Assembly (NCBI RefSeq): GCF_900130125.1
Contig: NZ_FQXY01000011.1
Span: forward strand, 868,001 to 932,000
Reading direction: 5' to 3'
From: Bacteroides congonensis
GTDB taxonomy: Bacteria > Bacteroidota > Bacteroidia > Bacteroidales > Bacteroidaceae
Length of the DNA: 64,000 nt
Made by a program: the position numbers and the translations under genes. Under the pieces are notes generated by a model. It did no database searches and was not told where the DNA came from. It saw only the letters and a list, made by a program, of their open reading frames with translations. Position 1 is the first letter of the stretch. Each line of letters opens with the position of its first letter. Shown here in pieces: positions 20,059 through 28,449 of the stretch.

Positions 20059-20760
20059 ATGAAAAAAGTATTATTTGCCGGCCTTTTGGCTATTGCAGGA
20101 GTCAGCGTAAGCGCTCAGAATCTGATTAAAAACGAGAAATTCGCCACAGAAGTAACGAACAAGGTGACCAATGCCAACAAGGCTACTGCCGGTGAATGGT
20201 TTATCATGAATAACGAAGCCGACGGAACAACTGCCATTACCTGGGAGCAAACTGGTGACGCGAAGTATCCTAATGCTATGAAAATAGACAATTCGGGTGC
20301 TGCAAAGAATATCTCCTGGTACAAAGCATTCCTGGGACAACGTATTACAGACGGATTGGATAAAGGTATCTACGTCCTTACTTTCTACGTAAAAGCAAAA
20401 GAAGCAGGTACTCCGGTAAGTGTGTACATCAAGCAGACTAACGAAGAAAAGAATGATAACGGTAAGTATAACACTACCTTCTTCATGCGTCGGGATTACG
20501 ATGCCGATGCACAGCCAAACGCATCAGGCGCGCAATACAACTTCAAGATTAAAGATGCTGATAAGTGGACTAAAGTGGTGGTCTACTACGATATGGGACA
20601 AGTGGTAAATGCTATCAGCAGCAAGAAAGCAAATGCCAATCTGGAAGTGTCTGATACAGATGATGACGCTGCTATCCTGAAAGATTGCTATATAGCCATC
20701 CTTTCACTGAATAAAGGTGGTGTCGTAGAAATCAGCGATGTGACACTGAAAAAGAAATAA
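20059..20760 (+). CDS. Small secreted beta-sandwich (CBM-like) protein
   Basis: This is a 233-residue exported protein with a signal peptide cleaved after VSAQ. It begins with NLIKNEKF and ends with a VEISDVTLKK-type strand, the pattern of galactose-binding-like or CBM4/9-like jelly rolls (NLIxNxxF ... ixDVxL). No catalytic motif is seen. It is adjacent to the lyase gene on the same strand and followed by a strong terminator, which suggests a two-gene unit in which it binds the lyase's substrate; that is inference. Confidence 0.6.
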   Translation: MKKVLFAGLLAIAGVSVSAQNLIKNEKFATEVTNKVTNANKATAGEWFIMNNEADGTTAITWEQTGDAKYPNAMKIDNSGAAKNISWYKAFLGQRITDGLDKGIYVLTFYVKAKEAGTPVSVYIKQTNEEKNDNGKYNTTFFMRRDYDADAQPNASGAQYNFKIKDADKWTKVVVYYDMGQVVNAISSKKANANLEVSDTDDDAAILKDCYIAILSLNKGGVVEISDVTLKKK

Positions 20761-20797
20761 AAGAAAAGGGGGTTAAAATAATAAGTTAATAAAAAAT

Positions 20798-20833
20798 ATA
20801 GGGCGATCAAGTAGTGATACTTTGTCGCCCTAT
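20798..20833. terminator. Bidirectional hairpin terminator
   Basis: The stem is formed by 20798-20806 with 20825-20833 (ATAGGGCGA/TCGCCCTAT), plus inner partial pairing. On the + strand it is followed by CCCTTTT, and on the - strand by a run of U (TATATTTTTT). It separates the convergent CBM-like and cysteine peptidase genes. Confidence 0.8.
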
Positions 20834-20859
20834 CCCTTTTATATAATGCTTCTTTTTTG

Positions 20860-22035
20860 TTAAATTCCGAGTTTCTTCTTCAGCTCTTTCGGCAGAGAGT
20901 CCTTATGTACCATGACGCTGATTGTTTTGGCACGTACATAGCTTTCAGACATATTCTGATAACCGCCGAATTTATTTCCTTCCGCTCCCCATGAGTTCTT
21001 GGTGATATAATATTTAGTACCGTTCTGGTCTTTTGCGATACCGGTGATGTGCATCAGATGGTCGTCGGTTGTCACAAATTTCTCATAACCTTCCTGGCGG
21101 ATCTCAGGTGTCACTTCGATTTCCGGATAAGGATGTTCAAACTTGAATACTTCTTCCATACGCTGATATTTCGGCATTGCTTCGAAACGGGCACGGTCGG
21201 TAGTAGAGTAGTCTTTTACATCTTCCACCTGCGGGTTGATGGCAATTCCGTTCTTATAAGAGAAACCCTGTTCGCTGACATCACCGTCCCAACATACGGT
21301 ATATCCACTGTTCAGTGCGTGGTCGATAGCACCAATCAACTCGTCCAAAGGGAGATTATACATCGGTTGGTTTTCCCAGTTGTCGGGAACTTCGGGTGAG
21401 AAAGTTTCGTAATAAGGCTTATGCGTGAAGCTGGTCAACTCGATGTAGTTATTCATATCCAGTCCCAGGCTTTCTGTGAAAGATTGGGGAGTATATTCCT
21501 TTCCTTTATAAGTAAACTTCTCGGGAAGCTTGCCCAAGTATGTATCAAACAGATTATTGATAAGGGCATCATATTCGGGAGTGCGTTTCTTAGAAGCGAT
21601 ATTGGCATCCACCAAAGCTTTGAAATAGCGTGTCAGTGCTCCGTGATTATGGTCTTTGCTGTCATTAAGCAAACCGGAATATGCTTCTTCGGGAACGATA
21701 CCTACTTGCTTATAGGCATTTGTGAATGTATGCGCCAGGCTGCCTTCTCCGATATTTCCCTTTCCGCGACGGAGATAGTTGTCTTCCATCTGATTCATAT
21801 ACTTCTGACGGACGATGTACATTTCCGAGAGATTGTATTCTCCTTTGCCCATACGGAGCAGTTCGGACTCCATGAAAGAAGCGGTGGCAAAGCACCAGCA
21901 AGTACCTGTGGAACCTTGATCCTTGACGGGAGTCGCTTTGTGGGACACAACGGTTGTGAATTCATAACCGGGTGTTTGTGCAAAAGAAGTTGCAGCTAAA
22001 AGAAGCAACGCAACCGACATTAATAATTTCTTCAT
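20860..22035 (-). CDS. C1 (papain/bleomycin-hydrolase-like) cysteine peptidase
   Basis: This exported aminopeptidase-type C1 peptidase carries a signal peptide ending SFAQ. Its catalytic residues are visible: oxyanion Gln40 and Cys46 in QGSTGTCWCFA, His329 in HLMHITG and Asn347 in KNSWG. The 391-residue size fits the C1B/PepC-like group found in Bacteroides. The C-terminus ends LGI without the bleomycin-hydrolase tail. It lies between a bidirectional terminator and the terminator of the small gene upstream, so it is transcribed alone, probably from the -7 box at 22065-22072 (TACTTTTG on the minus strand). Confidence 0.9.
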   Translation of the reverse strand: MKKLLMSVALLLLAATSFAQTPGYEFTTVVSHKATPVKDQGSTGTCWCFATASFMESELLRMGKGEYNLSEMYIVRQKYMNQMEDNYLRRGKGNIGEGSLAHTFTNAYKQVGIVPEEAYSGLLNDSKDHNHGALTRYFKALVDANIASKKRTPEYDALINNLFDTYLGKLPEKFTYKGKEYTPQSFTESLGLDMNNYIELTSFTHKPYYETFSPEVPDNWENQPMYNLPLDELIGAIDHALNSGYTVCWDGDVSEQGFSYKNGIAINPQVEDVKDYSTTDRARFEAMPKYQRMEEVFKFEHPYPEIEVTPEIRQEGYEKFVTTDDHLMHITGIAKDQNGTKYYITKNSWGAEGNKFGGYQNMSESYVRAKTISVMVHKDSLPKELKKKLGI

Positions 22036-22064
22036 GATATATGTGTTTTATTATCTTTTGAGTA

Positions 22065-22072
22065 CAAAAGTA
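22065..22072 (-). promoter_or_regulatory. Putative -7 element of the C1 peptidase
   Basis: TACTTTTG on the minus strand matches TAnnTTTG and lies 29 bp before the start codon. No TTTG is found at the expected -33 distance. It overlaps the U-tract of the upstream terminator. Confidence 0.4.
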
Positions 22073-22080
22073 TAAAAAAA

Positions 22081-22105
22081 GCGAGGATACTCGAAAGTTC
22101 CTCGC
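22081..22105 (-). terminator. Rho-independent terminator of the 45-residue gene
   Basis: Read on the minus strand, GCGAGGA and TCCTCGC (7 bp) enclose an 11-base loop and are followed immediately by seven U residues (22074-22080). It lies 28 bp after the stop codon of the small gene. Confidence 0.85.
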
Positions 22106-22132
22106 CCAAATTCATATAATTAGTGTGTTTAT

Positions 22133-22270
22133 TTACATGGCAACCTGCTGTGACAGCAGTTTTTGAAGTTTACCGTTCAAGGTTTGGCACATTGCACCAT
22201 TTCCCATTGCTTGATAGCGTTTAATACGGTACTGTAACATCATAATTTTTTCATTTGCATTCTTTTTCAT
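22133..22270 (-). CDS. Small 45-residue basic protein
   Basis: The ORF starts MKKNANEKIMMLQYRIKRY and ends SQQVAM, with 45 residues that are rich in Lys, Gln and Met and predicted helical. It has a purine-rich AGAGGAAAC sequence before the ATG, a TAnnTTTG box (22344-22351) upstream and a textbook terminator (22081-22105) downstream, so it is an independent transcript. Function is unknown. It has no membrane segment or signal peptide, and the basic N-terminal half could bind nucleic acid or ribosomes. Confidence 0.7.
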   Translation of the reverse strand: MKKNANEKIMMLQYRIKRYQAMGNGAMCQTLNGKLQKLLSQQVAM

Positions 22271-22343
22271 AATTTGTTTCCTCTTTTTTTGCCCCCCACG
22301 TTTTGAAGAGCGGTTTTACATCTTGTTTTCTTTATTAACACTG

Positions 22344-22351
22344 CAAAGGTA
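22344..22351 (-). promoter_or_regulatory. -7 element of the small gene
   Basis: TACCTTTG on the minus strand matches TAnnTTTG, 74 bp before the small gene's ATG. The region 22271-22569 otherwise holds only this box and the divergent box at 22501-22508. Confidence 0.5.
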
Positions 22352-22500
22352 CAAAATGTTTTTGAAATATATGCTGTAAAACATAGAAATCTTCTTTTTA
22401 TTTTGATTTTTCTTTTTAAGGGAGGTTCGAACACGGTAGATGTTACAAACCTATTACATACATTTACAGCTACTTGTGCTGTCTTTCAGAAAAAAACTTG

Positions 22501-22508
22501 TAATTTTG
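22501..22508 (+). promoter_or_regulatory. -7 element of the transglutaminase-like gene
   Basis: TAATTTTG matches TAnnTTTG and lies 62 bp before the ATG at 22570. The -33 element is not recognisable. Confidence 0.4.
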
Positions 22509-22569
22509 TGGATGTGTACTTTGGTATGCATATTTATTTGACTATCGTTTATTTAATTAACACATAAAT

Positions 22570-25260
22570 ATGAAAACACTCGTCCGTCTTTTGCTTGTCC
22601 CGTATTTCTCTGTATTATTATTTTCATGCAGTGAATCCCATTTTTTGAAAGAAGAAGCTTATCGTAATCAGGTACTTCAGGATTTTGAGCAAAAACAACA
22701 GGCTCTTCCCGATGGGAATCTGTTTACCATCCTTTCGGATAGTACTTTGACTCTCTCCGAGCGTGAAGCGCTGATGTTTCTTTATGCCTATATGCCGATA
22801 GGGGATATAACAGACTATCCCGGGGTATATTATCTGAAAAATATTCGTCTTTCCAAACAGGCTCGCAGTGAAATGCCTTGGGGAAAGAGTGTAACCGATG
22901 AGTTATTCCGGCACTTTGTACTGCCTGTCCGTGTGAATAATGAGAATTTGGATGAATCCCGGGAAGTATTTTATGAAGAACTGAAGGAACGGGTGAAAGG
23001 TCTTTCGATGAAGGATGCGATTTTAGAGGTCAATCACTGGTGTCATGAGAAAGTGGTATATCGTCCGAGTGATGCCCGTACCAGTTCGCCGCTGGCTTCG
23101 GTGCAAACGGCCTATGGACGTTGCGGGGAAGAGTCTACTTTTACTGTTGCCGCATTGCGCTCGGTCGGAATTCCTGCCCGTCAGGTATATACTCCCCGTT
23201 GGGCGCATACGGATGATAATCATGCCTGGGTAGAAGCCTGGGCGGATGGCAAGTGGTATTTCTTTGGTGCTTGCGAGCCCGAACCGGTGCTGAACCTCGG
23301 TTGGTTCAATGCGCCCGCAAGTCGTGGAATGTTGATGCATACAAAGGTTTTCGGTCGTTATAACGGGCCGGAGGAGATTATGCTTGAGACTCCGAATTAT
23401 ACCGAGATTAATGTGATAGATAATTATGCTCCTACGGGAAAGGCAGTGGTCATGGTGACTGATGCTGACGGTCAGCCTGTCATTGGTGCGAAGGTGGATT
23501 TCAAAGTTTATAATTACGCCGAGTTTTATACGGTTGCCACTAAATATACCGGTGCGGACGGTCAGGCTTCGTTGACAGCCGGACAGGGAGATATGTTGGT
23601 ATGGGTTTCCAAAGGCGGTAAATTCGGTTATGGTAAACTGTCTTTTGGCAAAGATGATAAGCTGGTTCTTGCTTTGGATAAGAAAGAGGGAGAAGCATAT
23701 GCATTCGATTTGGACATTGTTCCACCCGCGGAAGGAGCGAATCTGCCGGAAGTAACTCCGGAACAACGTAAGGAAAATGATTTCCGGCTGGCTAAGGAAG
23801 ATTCTATTCGCAATGCTTATGTAGCAACGATGATGACTGAAGAACGTGCTAGAGAAGCACTTGACCAGGAAGCTCTTGCCAGATTCAATATAAGCGATGA
23901 AGATAAAGAGAAAATGGTAAAGATATTGGTTGCTTCCCGGGGAAACTATAAGACGTTGCTTCATTTCATAAAAATAGCTTCAAATCTGACCGAAGAACGT
24001 TTTGACTTTGCTTTGGCACTATTGCAGCAACTTTCTGCCAAAGATTGGAGGGATGTATCTATTTATTGCCTGGTTGATTATCTACAGATTACCACTGAGC
24101 ATGAAAGTGCCGAGATGGTCAACCCGCGTGTGGAAAACGAAATGTTGACGCCTTATTGCTATAATCTCAATGCTGCATTTTCGCGAAAAGAGAAAGACGC
24201 CTTTGTGGAAGAACCATCCCGTTTGGTTGAATGGTGTAAGAAAGAGATTAAGATTAACAATGAACTGAATTCCCAGCGTATCCCTATTTCTCCGGTAGGA
24301 GTGTGGAGAGCTCGTGTTGCGGATGAAAAGTCACGTGATATTTTCTTTGTGGCAATGGCTCGTGCTTTCGGCATACCTGCCCAAATAGATAAGGTGACGG
24401 GAAAAGTGCAGTATGTGAATAAAGAAGGACGTACTATAGATGTGGATTTTGCGGAAAGTACACCGGTGCAGGCTGCTACCGGACTGTTGCGTGCCACATA
24501 CAAACCAATCCGCTCATTACCCGATCCGAAGTATTATTCCCATTTTACTCTTTCCAAATTCAAGGACGGTGTATTCCAACTGTTGAACTATGACGAAGGG
24601 GATGCCGATATGGGTGCAGGTACTACATGGTCAAATCTGTTGAAGAATGGCACTCCACTGGATGCCGGTTATTATATGCTGGTCACCGGAACGCGTATGG
24701 CAAGCGGAGCGGTACTTTCCAAAGTTACTTTCTTTACCATAGAACCGGACAAGACGACAACCATTGATTTGATTATGAGAGAAAGTGACGAACAAGTACA
24801 GGTAATTGGAAATTTCAACTCGGAATCATTGTATATTCCTGTATCGGGCGGTAACTCATCTGCAACGCAGAGCCTTCTTCAAACTTGTGGAAGAGGTTAT
24901 TTTGTGGTTGGTGTGTTGGGAGTAGGGCAGGAGCCTACTAATCATGCATTGCGGGATATAGCCGCTTTAGGCAGCGAGTTCGAGAAATGGGGTCGGAAAA
25001 TAGTCCTCCTTTTCCCGTCCGAAGAACAATATAAGAAGTTCCATCCTGTAGAGTTTCAGGGGTTGCCGTCTACCATTACTTATGGCGTAGATATGGATAA
25101 TAGCATTCAGCAGCAAATTGCTAAATCCATGAATCTCTCCAATCAGAATGTTCTGCCCATGTTTGTCATTGCCGATACATTCAACCGTGTTGTCTTTGTT
25201 TCTCAAGGATATACCATCGGCCTGGGCGAGCAATTGATGAAAACCATTCACGGATTGTAG
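22570..25260 (+). CDS. Transglutaminase-like domain lipoprotein
   Basis: This is a large exported lipoprotein (lipobox Cys20, LLFSC). A transglutaminase-core domain spans about residues 150-245, with Cys185 (GRCGEES) and His218 (NHAWVEAW). The position where the usual catalytic Asp follows Trp-Tyr is occupied by FFGACEPEP, so the third residue is not the canonical one. A carboxypeptidase-regulatory-like beta domain lies at about 290-365, followed by a helical region and a further transglutaminase-like/beta region. It may be a peptidase or protein-crosslinking enzyme at the cell surface, or catalytically altered. It stands alone in its transcript. Confidence 0.8.
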   Translation: MKTLVRLLLVPYFSVLLFSCSESHFLKEEAYRNQVLQDFEQKQQALPDGNLFTILSDSTLTLSEREALMFLYAYMPIGDITDYPGVYYLKNIRLSKQARSEMPWGKSVTDELFRHFVLPVRVNNENLDESREVFYEELKERVKGLSMKDAILEVNHWCHEKVVYRPSDARTSSPLASVQTAYGRCGEESTFTVAALRSVGIPARQVYTPRWAHTDDNHAWVEAWADGKWYFFGACEPEPVLNLGWFNAPASRGMLMHTKVFGRYNGPEEIMLETPNYTEINVIDNYAPTGKAVVMVTDADGQPVIGAKVDFKVYNYAEFYTVATKYTGADGQASLTAGQGDMLVWVSKGGKFGYGKLSFGKDDKLVLALDKKEGEAYAFDLDIVPPAEGANLPEVTPEQRKENDFRLAKEDSIRNAYVATMMTEERAREALDQEALARFNISDEDKEKMVKILVASRGNYKTLLHFIKIASNLTEERFDFALALLQQLSAKDWRDVSIYCLVDYLQITTEHESAEMVNPRVENEMLTPYCYNLNAAFSRKEKDAFVEEPSRLVEWCKKEIKINNELNSQRIPISPVGVWRARVADEKSRDIFFVAMARAFGIPAQIDKVTGKVQYVNKEGRTIDVDFAESTPVQAATGLLRATYKPIRSLPDPKYYSHFTLSKFKDGVFQLLNYDEGDADMGAGTTWSNLLKNGTPLDAGYYMLVTGTRMASGAVLSKVTFFTIEPDKTTTIDLIMRESDEQVQVIGNFNSESLYIPVSGGNSSATQSLLQTCGRGYFVVGVLGVGQEPTNHALRDIAALGSEFEKWGRKIVLLFPSEEQYKKFHPVEFQGLPSTITYGVDMDNSIQQQIAKSMNLSNQNVLPMFVIADTFNRVVFVSQGYTIGLGEQLMKTIHGL

Positions 25261-25363
25261 AAAGAACAGAGCGAAGAAGGAACAGAAAGTAGTAATGCAG
25301 TGTGACAGTATGCAATAATCGTTAATTCTCTATATAGAGCGCACTTTTATGCGAATTAATTGT

Positions 25364-25371
25364 TACGTTTG
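25364..25371 (+). promoter_or_regulatory. -7 element close to a start codon
   Basis: TACGTTTG matches TAnnTTTG and lies only 9 bp before the ATG of the next ORF, giving an almost leaderless transcript if it is used. No clear -33 element is present. Confidence 0.35.
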
Positions 25372-25380
25372 TAGAGAGTT

Positions 25381-25761
25381 ATGATAAAGTATCTTTTGTG
25401 CATATTGTCACTTGCATTCTTACTTATTGGAGGTAGTCTGTCTACCCATAAAGAAGATGTCCGGGGATTTCGGGAAACAACCGTAATCTCTTTGGAGAAT
25501 GACGCAGTCACTGCTACGACATTCACTTCAACTCCGGCAGAGAGCCATTCCTTAGGAATCCTGACTACTTTCTCACTTCCACGAAACATAACTCCCGTCA
25601 GGACATTGAAGTTTAATGATATTCCCGTCATTGTCCAGTTATTAAGTTCCCGCTCTTTCCGTTTGCCCGAGGACAAAAGGAAAATTCTTCTTTCCGACAC
25701 TAATTATCTGAAATATTCTAATAGGTATTACATTTATACCTTGGCACATATCTTGATTTAG
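25381..25761 (+). CDS. Hypothetical small exported protein
   Basis: This 126-residue ORF has a convincing signal peptide (MIKYLLCILSLAFLLIGG) and no recognised domain. An overlapping minus-strand frame exists but has no signal peptide or promoter. A promoter-like box directly upstream supports transcription on the plus strand. It is not obviously linked to its neighbours. Confidence 0.45.
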   Translation: MIKYLLCILSLAFLLIGGSLSTHKEDVRGFRETTVISLENDAVTATTFTSTPAESHSLGILTTFSLPRNITPVRTLKFNDIPVIVQLLSSRSFRLPEDKRKILLSDTNYLKYSNRYYIYTLAHILI

Positions 25762-25888
25762 CCTTTCTTTTGCCATAACTATTCCTGGGAATTTGTGCAA
25801 ATATGTTTTATAAGTCCGGATAATATTCATTTCCGGGCATGTCGTGTTTGTACATAAATGATTATACAACCTGTTTTTTTATACTACT

Positions 25889-26320
25889 ATGATTCATTTA
25901 TTACTATCTACGTTGGCTATGATGGGGTTGACCTTTCTCATAGGCTTTTTCGTTGCGGCAGTGATTAAGTTAATAGCTTATGCTGCCGATTCATTTGACT
26001 TTTACAGTTCCCACCGGTTGGAGTTACTTCGTCTGCATCGCTGGCGGCAACATCGTCAGAAAGTGGAAAAGCTCGTCAGGCAGATACCGCTTGAGACGGA
26101 AGAATCCATGGGAGATTACCGTGAAGACTTCAGCCGTGGCATCAACCGTAACTTTACCGGTTATACGGGTTATTATCATGGTGTGAGTCCGGGGGCTTCG
26201 GACGAAACCCTGATGGATTATTATTATCCACGGGATACCCGCGAATTCTTTCTTAAAGAGGAAGAACGGGCACATATCAACAAGAAAAACTCCAAGAAAT
26301 CAGCTTCTGACAAACAATAA
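25889..26320 (+). CDS. Small membrane protein paired with a decarboxylase beta subunit
   Basis: This 143-residue protein has one N-terminal membrane segment (about residues 5-27) and a polar, basic cytoplasmic tail. It lies 14 bp upstream of an OadB/GcdB-like gene, the place and topology of an OadG-type gamma subunit, but sequence similarity to OadG is not clear. It probably anchors or stabilises the beta subunit. The tail contains several Tyr/Gly-rich stretches (GYTGYYHG) with no known motif. Confidence 0.6.
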   Translation: MIHLLLSTLAMMGLTFLIGFFVAAVIKLIAYAADSFDFYSSHRLELLRLHRWRQHRQKVEKLVRQIPLETEESMGDYREDFSRGINRNFTGYTGYYHGVSPGASDETLMDYYYPRDTREFFLKEEERAHINKKNSKKSASDKQ

Positions 26321-26334
26321 AAAAGAAATTCATT

Positions 26335-27549
26335 ATGGAAAATATAGATTTTGCGACCTTATTTCAGGGCATTGGTACAATGATGGCAAGCGGTTGGTTC
26401 CTCGCTTCTGCCAGAATCTTTTTGGTACTTCTCGGTTTGTTACTTATTTATTTAGGCTGGAAAGGCGTGCTCGAACCTATGGTTATGATTCCAATGGGGC
26501 TGGGAATGGTAGCTATCAACTGCGGAACACTGATTATGCCCGATGGTACACTGGGTAACCTTTTTCTCGACCCGATGCTTTCGGATACGGATGCATTGAT
26601 GAATACGATGCAGATAGACTTCCTGCAACCTGTCTACACGCTTACGTTCAGTAACGGACTGATAGCCTGTTTTGTCTTTATGGGTATTGGAACACTCTTG
26701 GATGTTGGTTTCCTGCTTCAGAAACCATTTGCGAGTATCTTCCTTGCATTGTGTGCAGAGCTGGGAACTTTCCTGACAGTGCCTATCGCCGCTGCTCTCG
26801 GACTGACTTTGAAAGAAAGTGCCTCTGTAGCTATGGTAGGTGGTGCCGACGGTCCGATGGTGTTGTTTACTTCACTGGCTTTGGCAAAACATCTGTTTGT
26901 CCCTATCACGGTAGTTGCCTATCTTTATTTAGGATTAACATACGGTGGCTATCCTTACCTGGTAAAACTCCTGGTTCCCAAACGTCTCCGTGCAATCAAG
27001 ATGGTAACGAAGAAAGCTCCGAAAAACTATGATGCAAAAGTAAAGCTGGCTTTCTCCGCTATTCTTTGTGCCGTTCTTTGTTTTCTGTTCCCGGTTGCTT
27101 CGCCCTTATTCTTCTCCTTGTTCCTCGGAGTTGCCGTCCGTGAGTCCGGTATGAAACATATTTATGATTTTGTAAGCGGCCCATTGCTTTATGGCTCTAC
27201 CTTTATGTTAGGGGTATTGTTGGGCGTACTCTGCGACGCACACTTATTGCTCGACCCGAAGATTCTTAAATTATTGGTTTTGGGTATCGTAGCTTTGTTA
27301 CTTTCCGGTATCGGTGGAATCTTGGGCGGTTATATCATGTACTTTATCAAACGGGGAAACTATAATCCGGTGATTGGCATAGCCGCGGTAAGTTGTGTAC
27401 CTACTACCGCAAAAGTAGCCCAGAAGATTGTCAGCAAGGACAATCCCGACTCATTCGTTTTAGGCGATGCCTTGGGAGCTAATATATCCGGCGTAATCAC
27501 CTCGGCCATTATCACGGGTATTTATATCACAATCATACCTTATTTATAA
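26335..27549 (+). CDS. Na+-translocating decarboxylase beta subunit (OadB/MmdB-like)
   Basis: This polytopic inner-membrane protein of 404 residues has about 10-11 hydrophobic segments. Family hallmarks include GGADGP (the Asp used in Na+/H+ exchange), CVPTTAKVAQKI and GANISGVITSAI near the end. In known complexes it couples carboxybiotin decarboxylation to sodium export. No alpha (carboxyltransferase) or biotin-carrier subunit lies nearby, so these must be encoded elsewhere. It forms a two-gene unit with the small membrane protein. Confidence 0.88.
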   Translation: MENIDFATLFQGIGTMMASGWFLASARIFLVLLGLLLIYLGWKGVLEPMVMIPMGLGMVAINCGTLIMPDGTLGNLFLDPMLSDTDALMNTMQIDFLQPVYTLTFSNGLIACFVFMGIGTLLDVGFLLQKPFASIFLALCAELGTFLTVPIAAALGLTLKESASVAMVGGADGPMVLFTSLALAKHLFVPITVVAYLYLGLTYGGYPYLVKLLVPKRLRAIKMVTKKAPKNYDAKVKLAFSAILCAVLCFLFPVASPLFFSLFLGVAVRESGMKHIYDFVSGPLLYGSTFMLGVLLGVLCDAHLLLDPKILKLLVLGIVALLLSGIGGILGGYIMYFIKRGNYNPVIGIAAVSCVPTTAKVAQKIVSKDNPDSFVLGDALGANISGVITSAIITGIYITIIPYL

Positions 27550-27563
27550 GGATATGATCTGAA

Positions 27564-28313
27564 TTATGAAGATATAGCCTGAACCGTATCCATGACTCTC
27601 CGGGCGGTCGTTACGTTTCGTTCATATTCGTCGATATGTACAGTACCGCCCATGGATACCGATTTGTTTTTGTACTCCATACCACTTTTTATGCTTTCAC
27701 GGGCAGAGAAGTGAAACTCCCGTATCCCTGTTTCACAGGAGATTCGGGCAATATTCTTTTCATTCACACCGCATCCGGCAAGTAAGATAATTCTTCCCGC
27801 TGCCTGTTTTTGTAGTGCTTTGAGCAGAGGAATACCCTGTTCGGCAGTTGCCTGCTGACCGGAAGTAAGAATCCGGTTACAACCGAGTTCTATAATTTGT
27901 TCGAGTGCCTCTTCAGGTTTGCGACAAACGTCGAAAGCCCGGTGGAAAGTGACGGATAACCCTTGTGAGGCTTTCATCAACTCCTGCATGACGACGGAGT
28001 CAATCTCCCCATTAGCAGTCAGGCATCCGAAAACCACCCCGTTAACTCCGAGTTGCTTAGCCATCTCTATATCTTTCAGCATTGTCTTGACTTCTATAGG
28101 TGAGTAGAGAAAGTCTCCACCCCGGGGACGGATAATAACGTGCAGCCGGGTAGTGTCCAGCACTTCACGCGCCATGGATATTTCTCCGTAAGACGGTGTC
28201 GTTCCGCCTTCCGGTATACCGGCACATAATTCTACCCGATTGGCTCCGCCTGTCTGGGCGGCGAGACAACTCTCTACTGAGTTGGCACAAACTTCGAATT
28301 GAAACTTTTTCAT
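27564..28313 (-). CDS. cutC: CutC family protein
   Basis: This is a TIM-barrel protein of the CutC family, named for copper homeostasis although the biochemical activity is unsettled. Start ATG 28313 gives MKKFQFEVCANS, the usual N-terminus; the frame extends upstream without homology. Conserved stretches include ELCAGIPEGGTTPSYGE, FHRAFD and LTSGQ. It has 249 residues, normal for the family. It is convergent with the decarboxylase gene, 14 bp apart, and separated from rny by a strong hairpin terminator. Confidence 0.93.
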   Translation of the reverse strand: MKKFQFEVCANSVESCLAAQTGGANRVELCAGIPEGGTTPSYGEISMAREVLDTTRLHVIIRPRGGDFLYSPIEVKTMLKDIEMAKQLGVNGVVFGCLTANGEIDSVVMQELMKASQGLSVTFHRAFDVCRKPEEALEQIIELGCNRILTSGQQATAEQGIPLLKALQKQAAGRIILLAGCGVNEKNIARISCETGIREFHFSARESIKSGMEYKNKSVSMGGTVHIDEYERNVTTARRVMDTVQAISS

Positions 28314-28396
28314 AGGTTGATGAATAAGGGATAAAAAGTGATTTATGTATTTAAAAAGCAATGAGTATCTTTAAAAAGGAAACGGGCATTTATTAA

Positions 28397-28422
28397 AAAA
28401 GGGCGAATTGCTTCGCCCTTTT
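28397..28422. terminator. Hairpin terminator after rny
   Basis: AAAAGGGCGAA (28397-28407) pairs with TTCGCCCTTTT (28412-28422) around a 4-base loop. On the minus strand it is followed by U-rich sequence, 28 bp after the rny stop codon. Confidence 0.85.
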
Positions 28423-28449
28423 ATCTTTGTTTTCTTTTTTGATTTGGTC

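Noticed and set aside
23023..23964. 313-codon open frame on the minus strand
   Set aside because: It is antisense to the transglutaminase-like gene, which has a lipobox and catalytic motifs.
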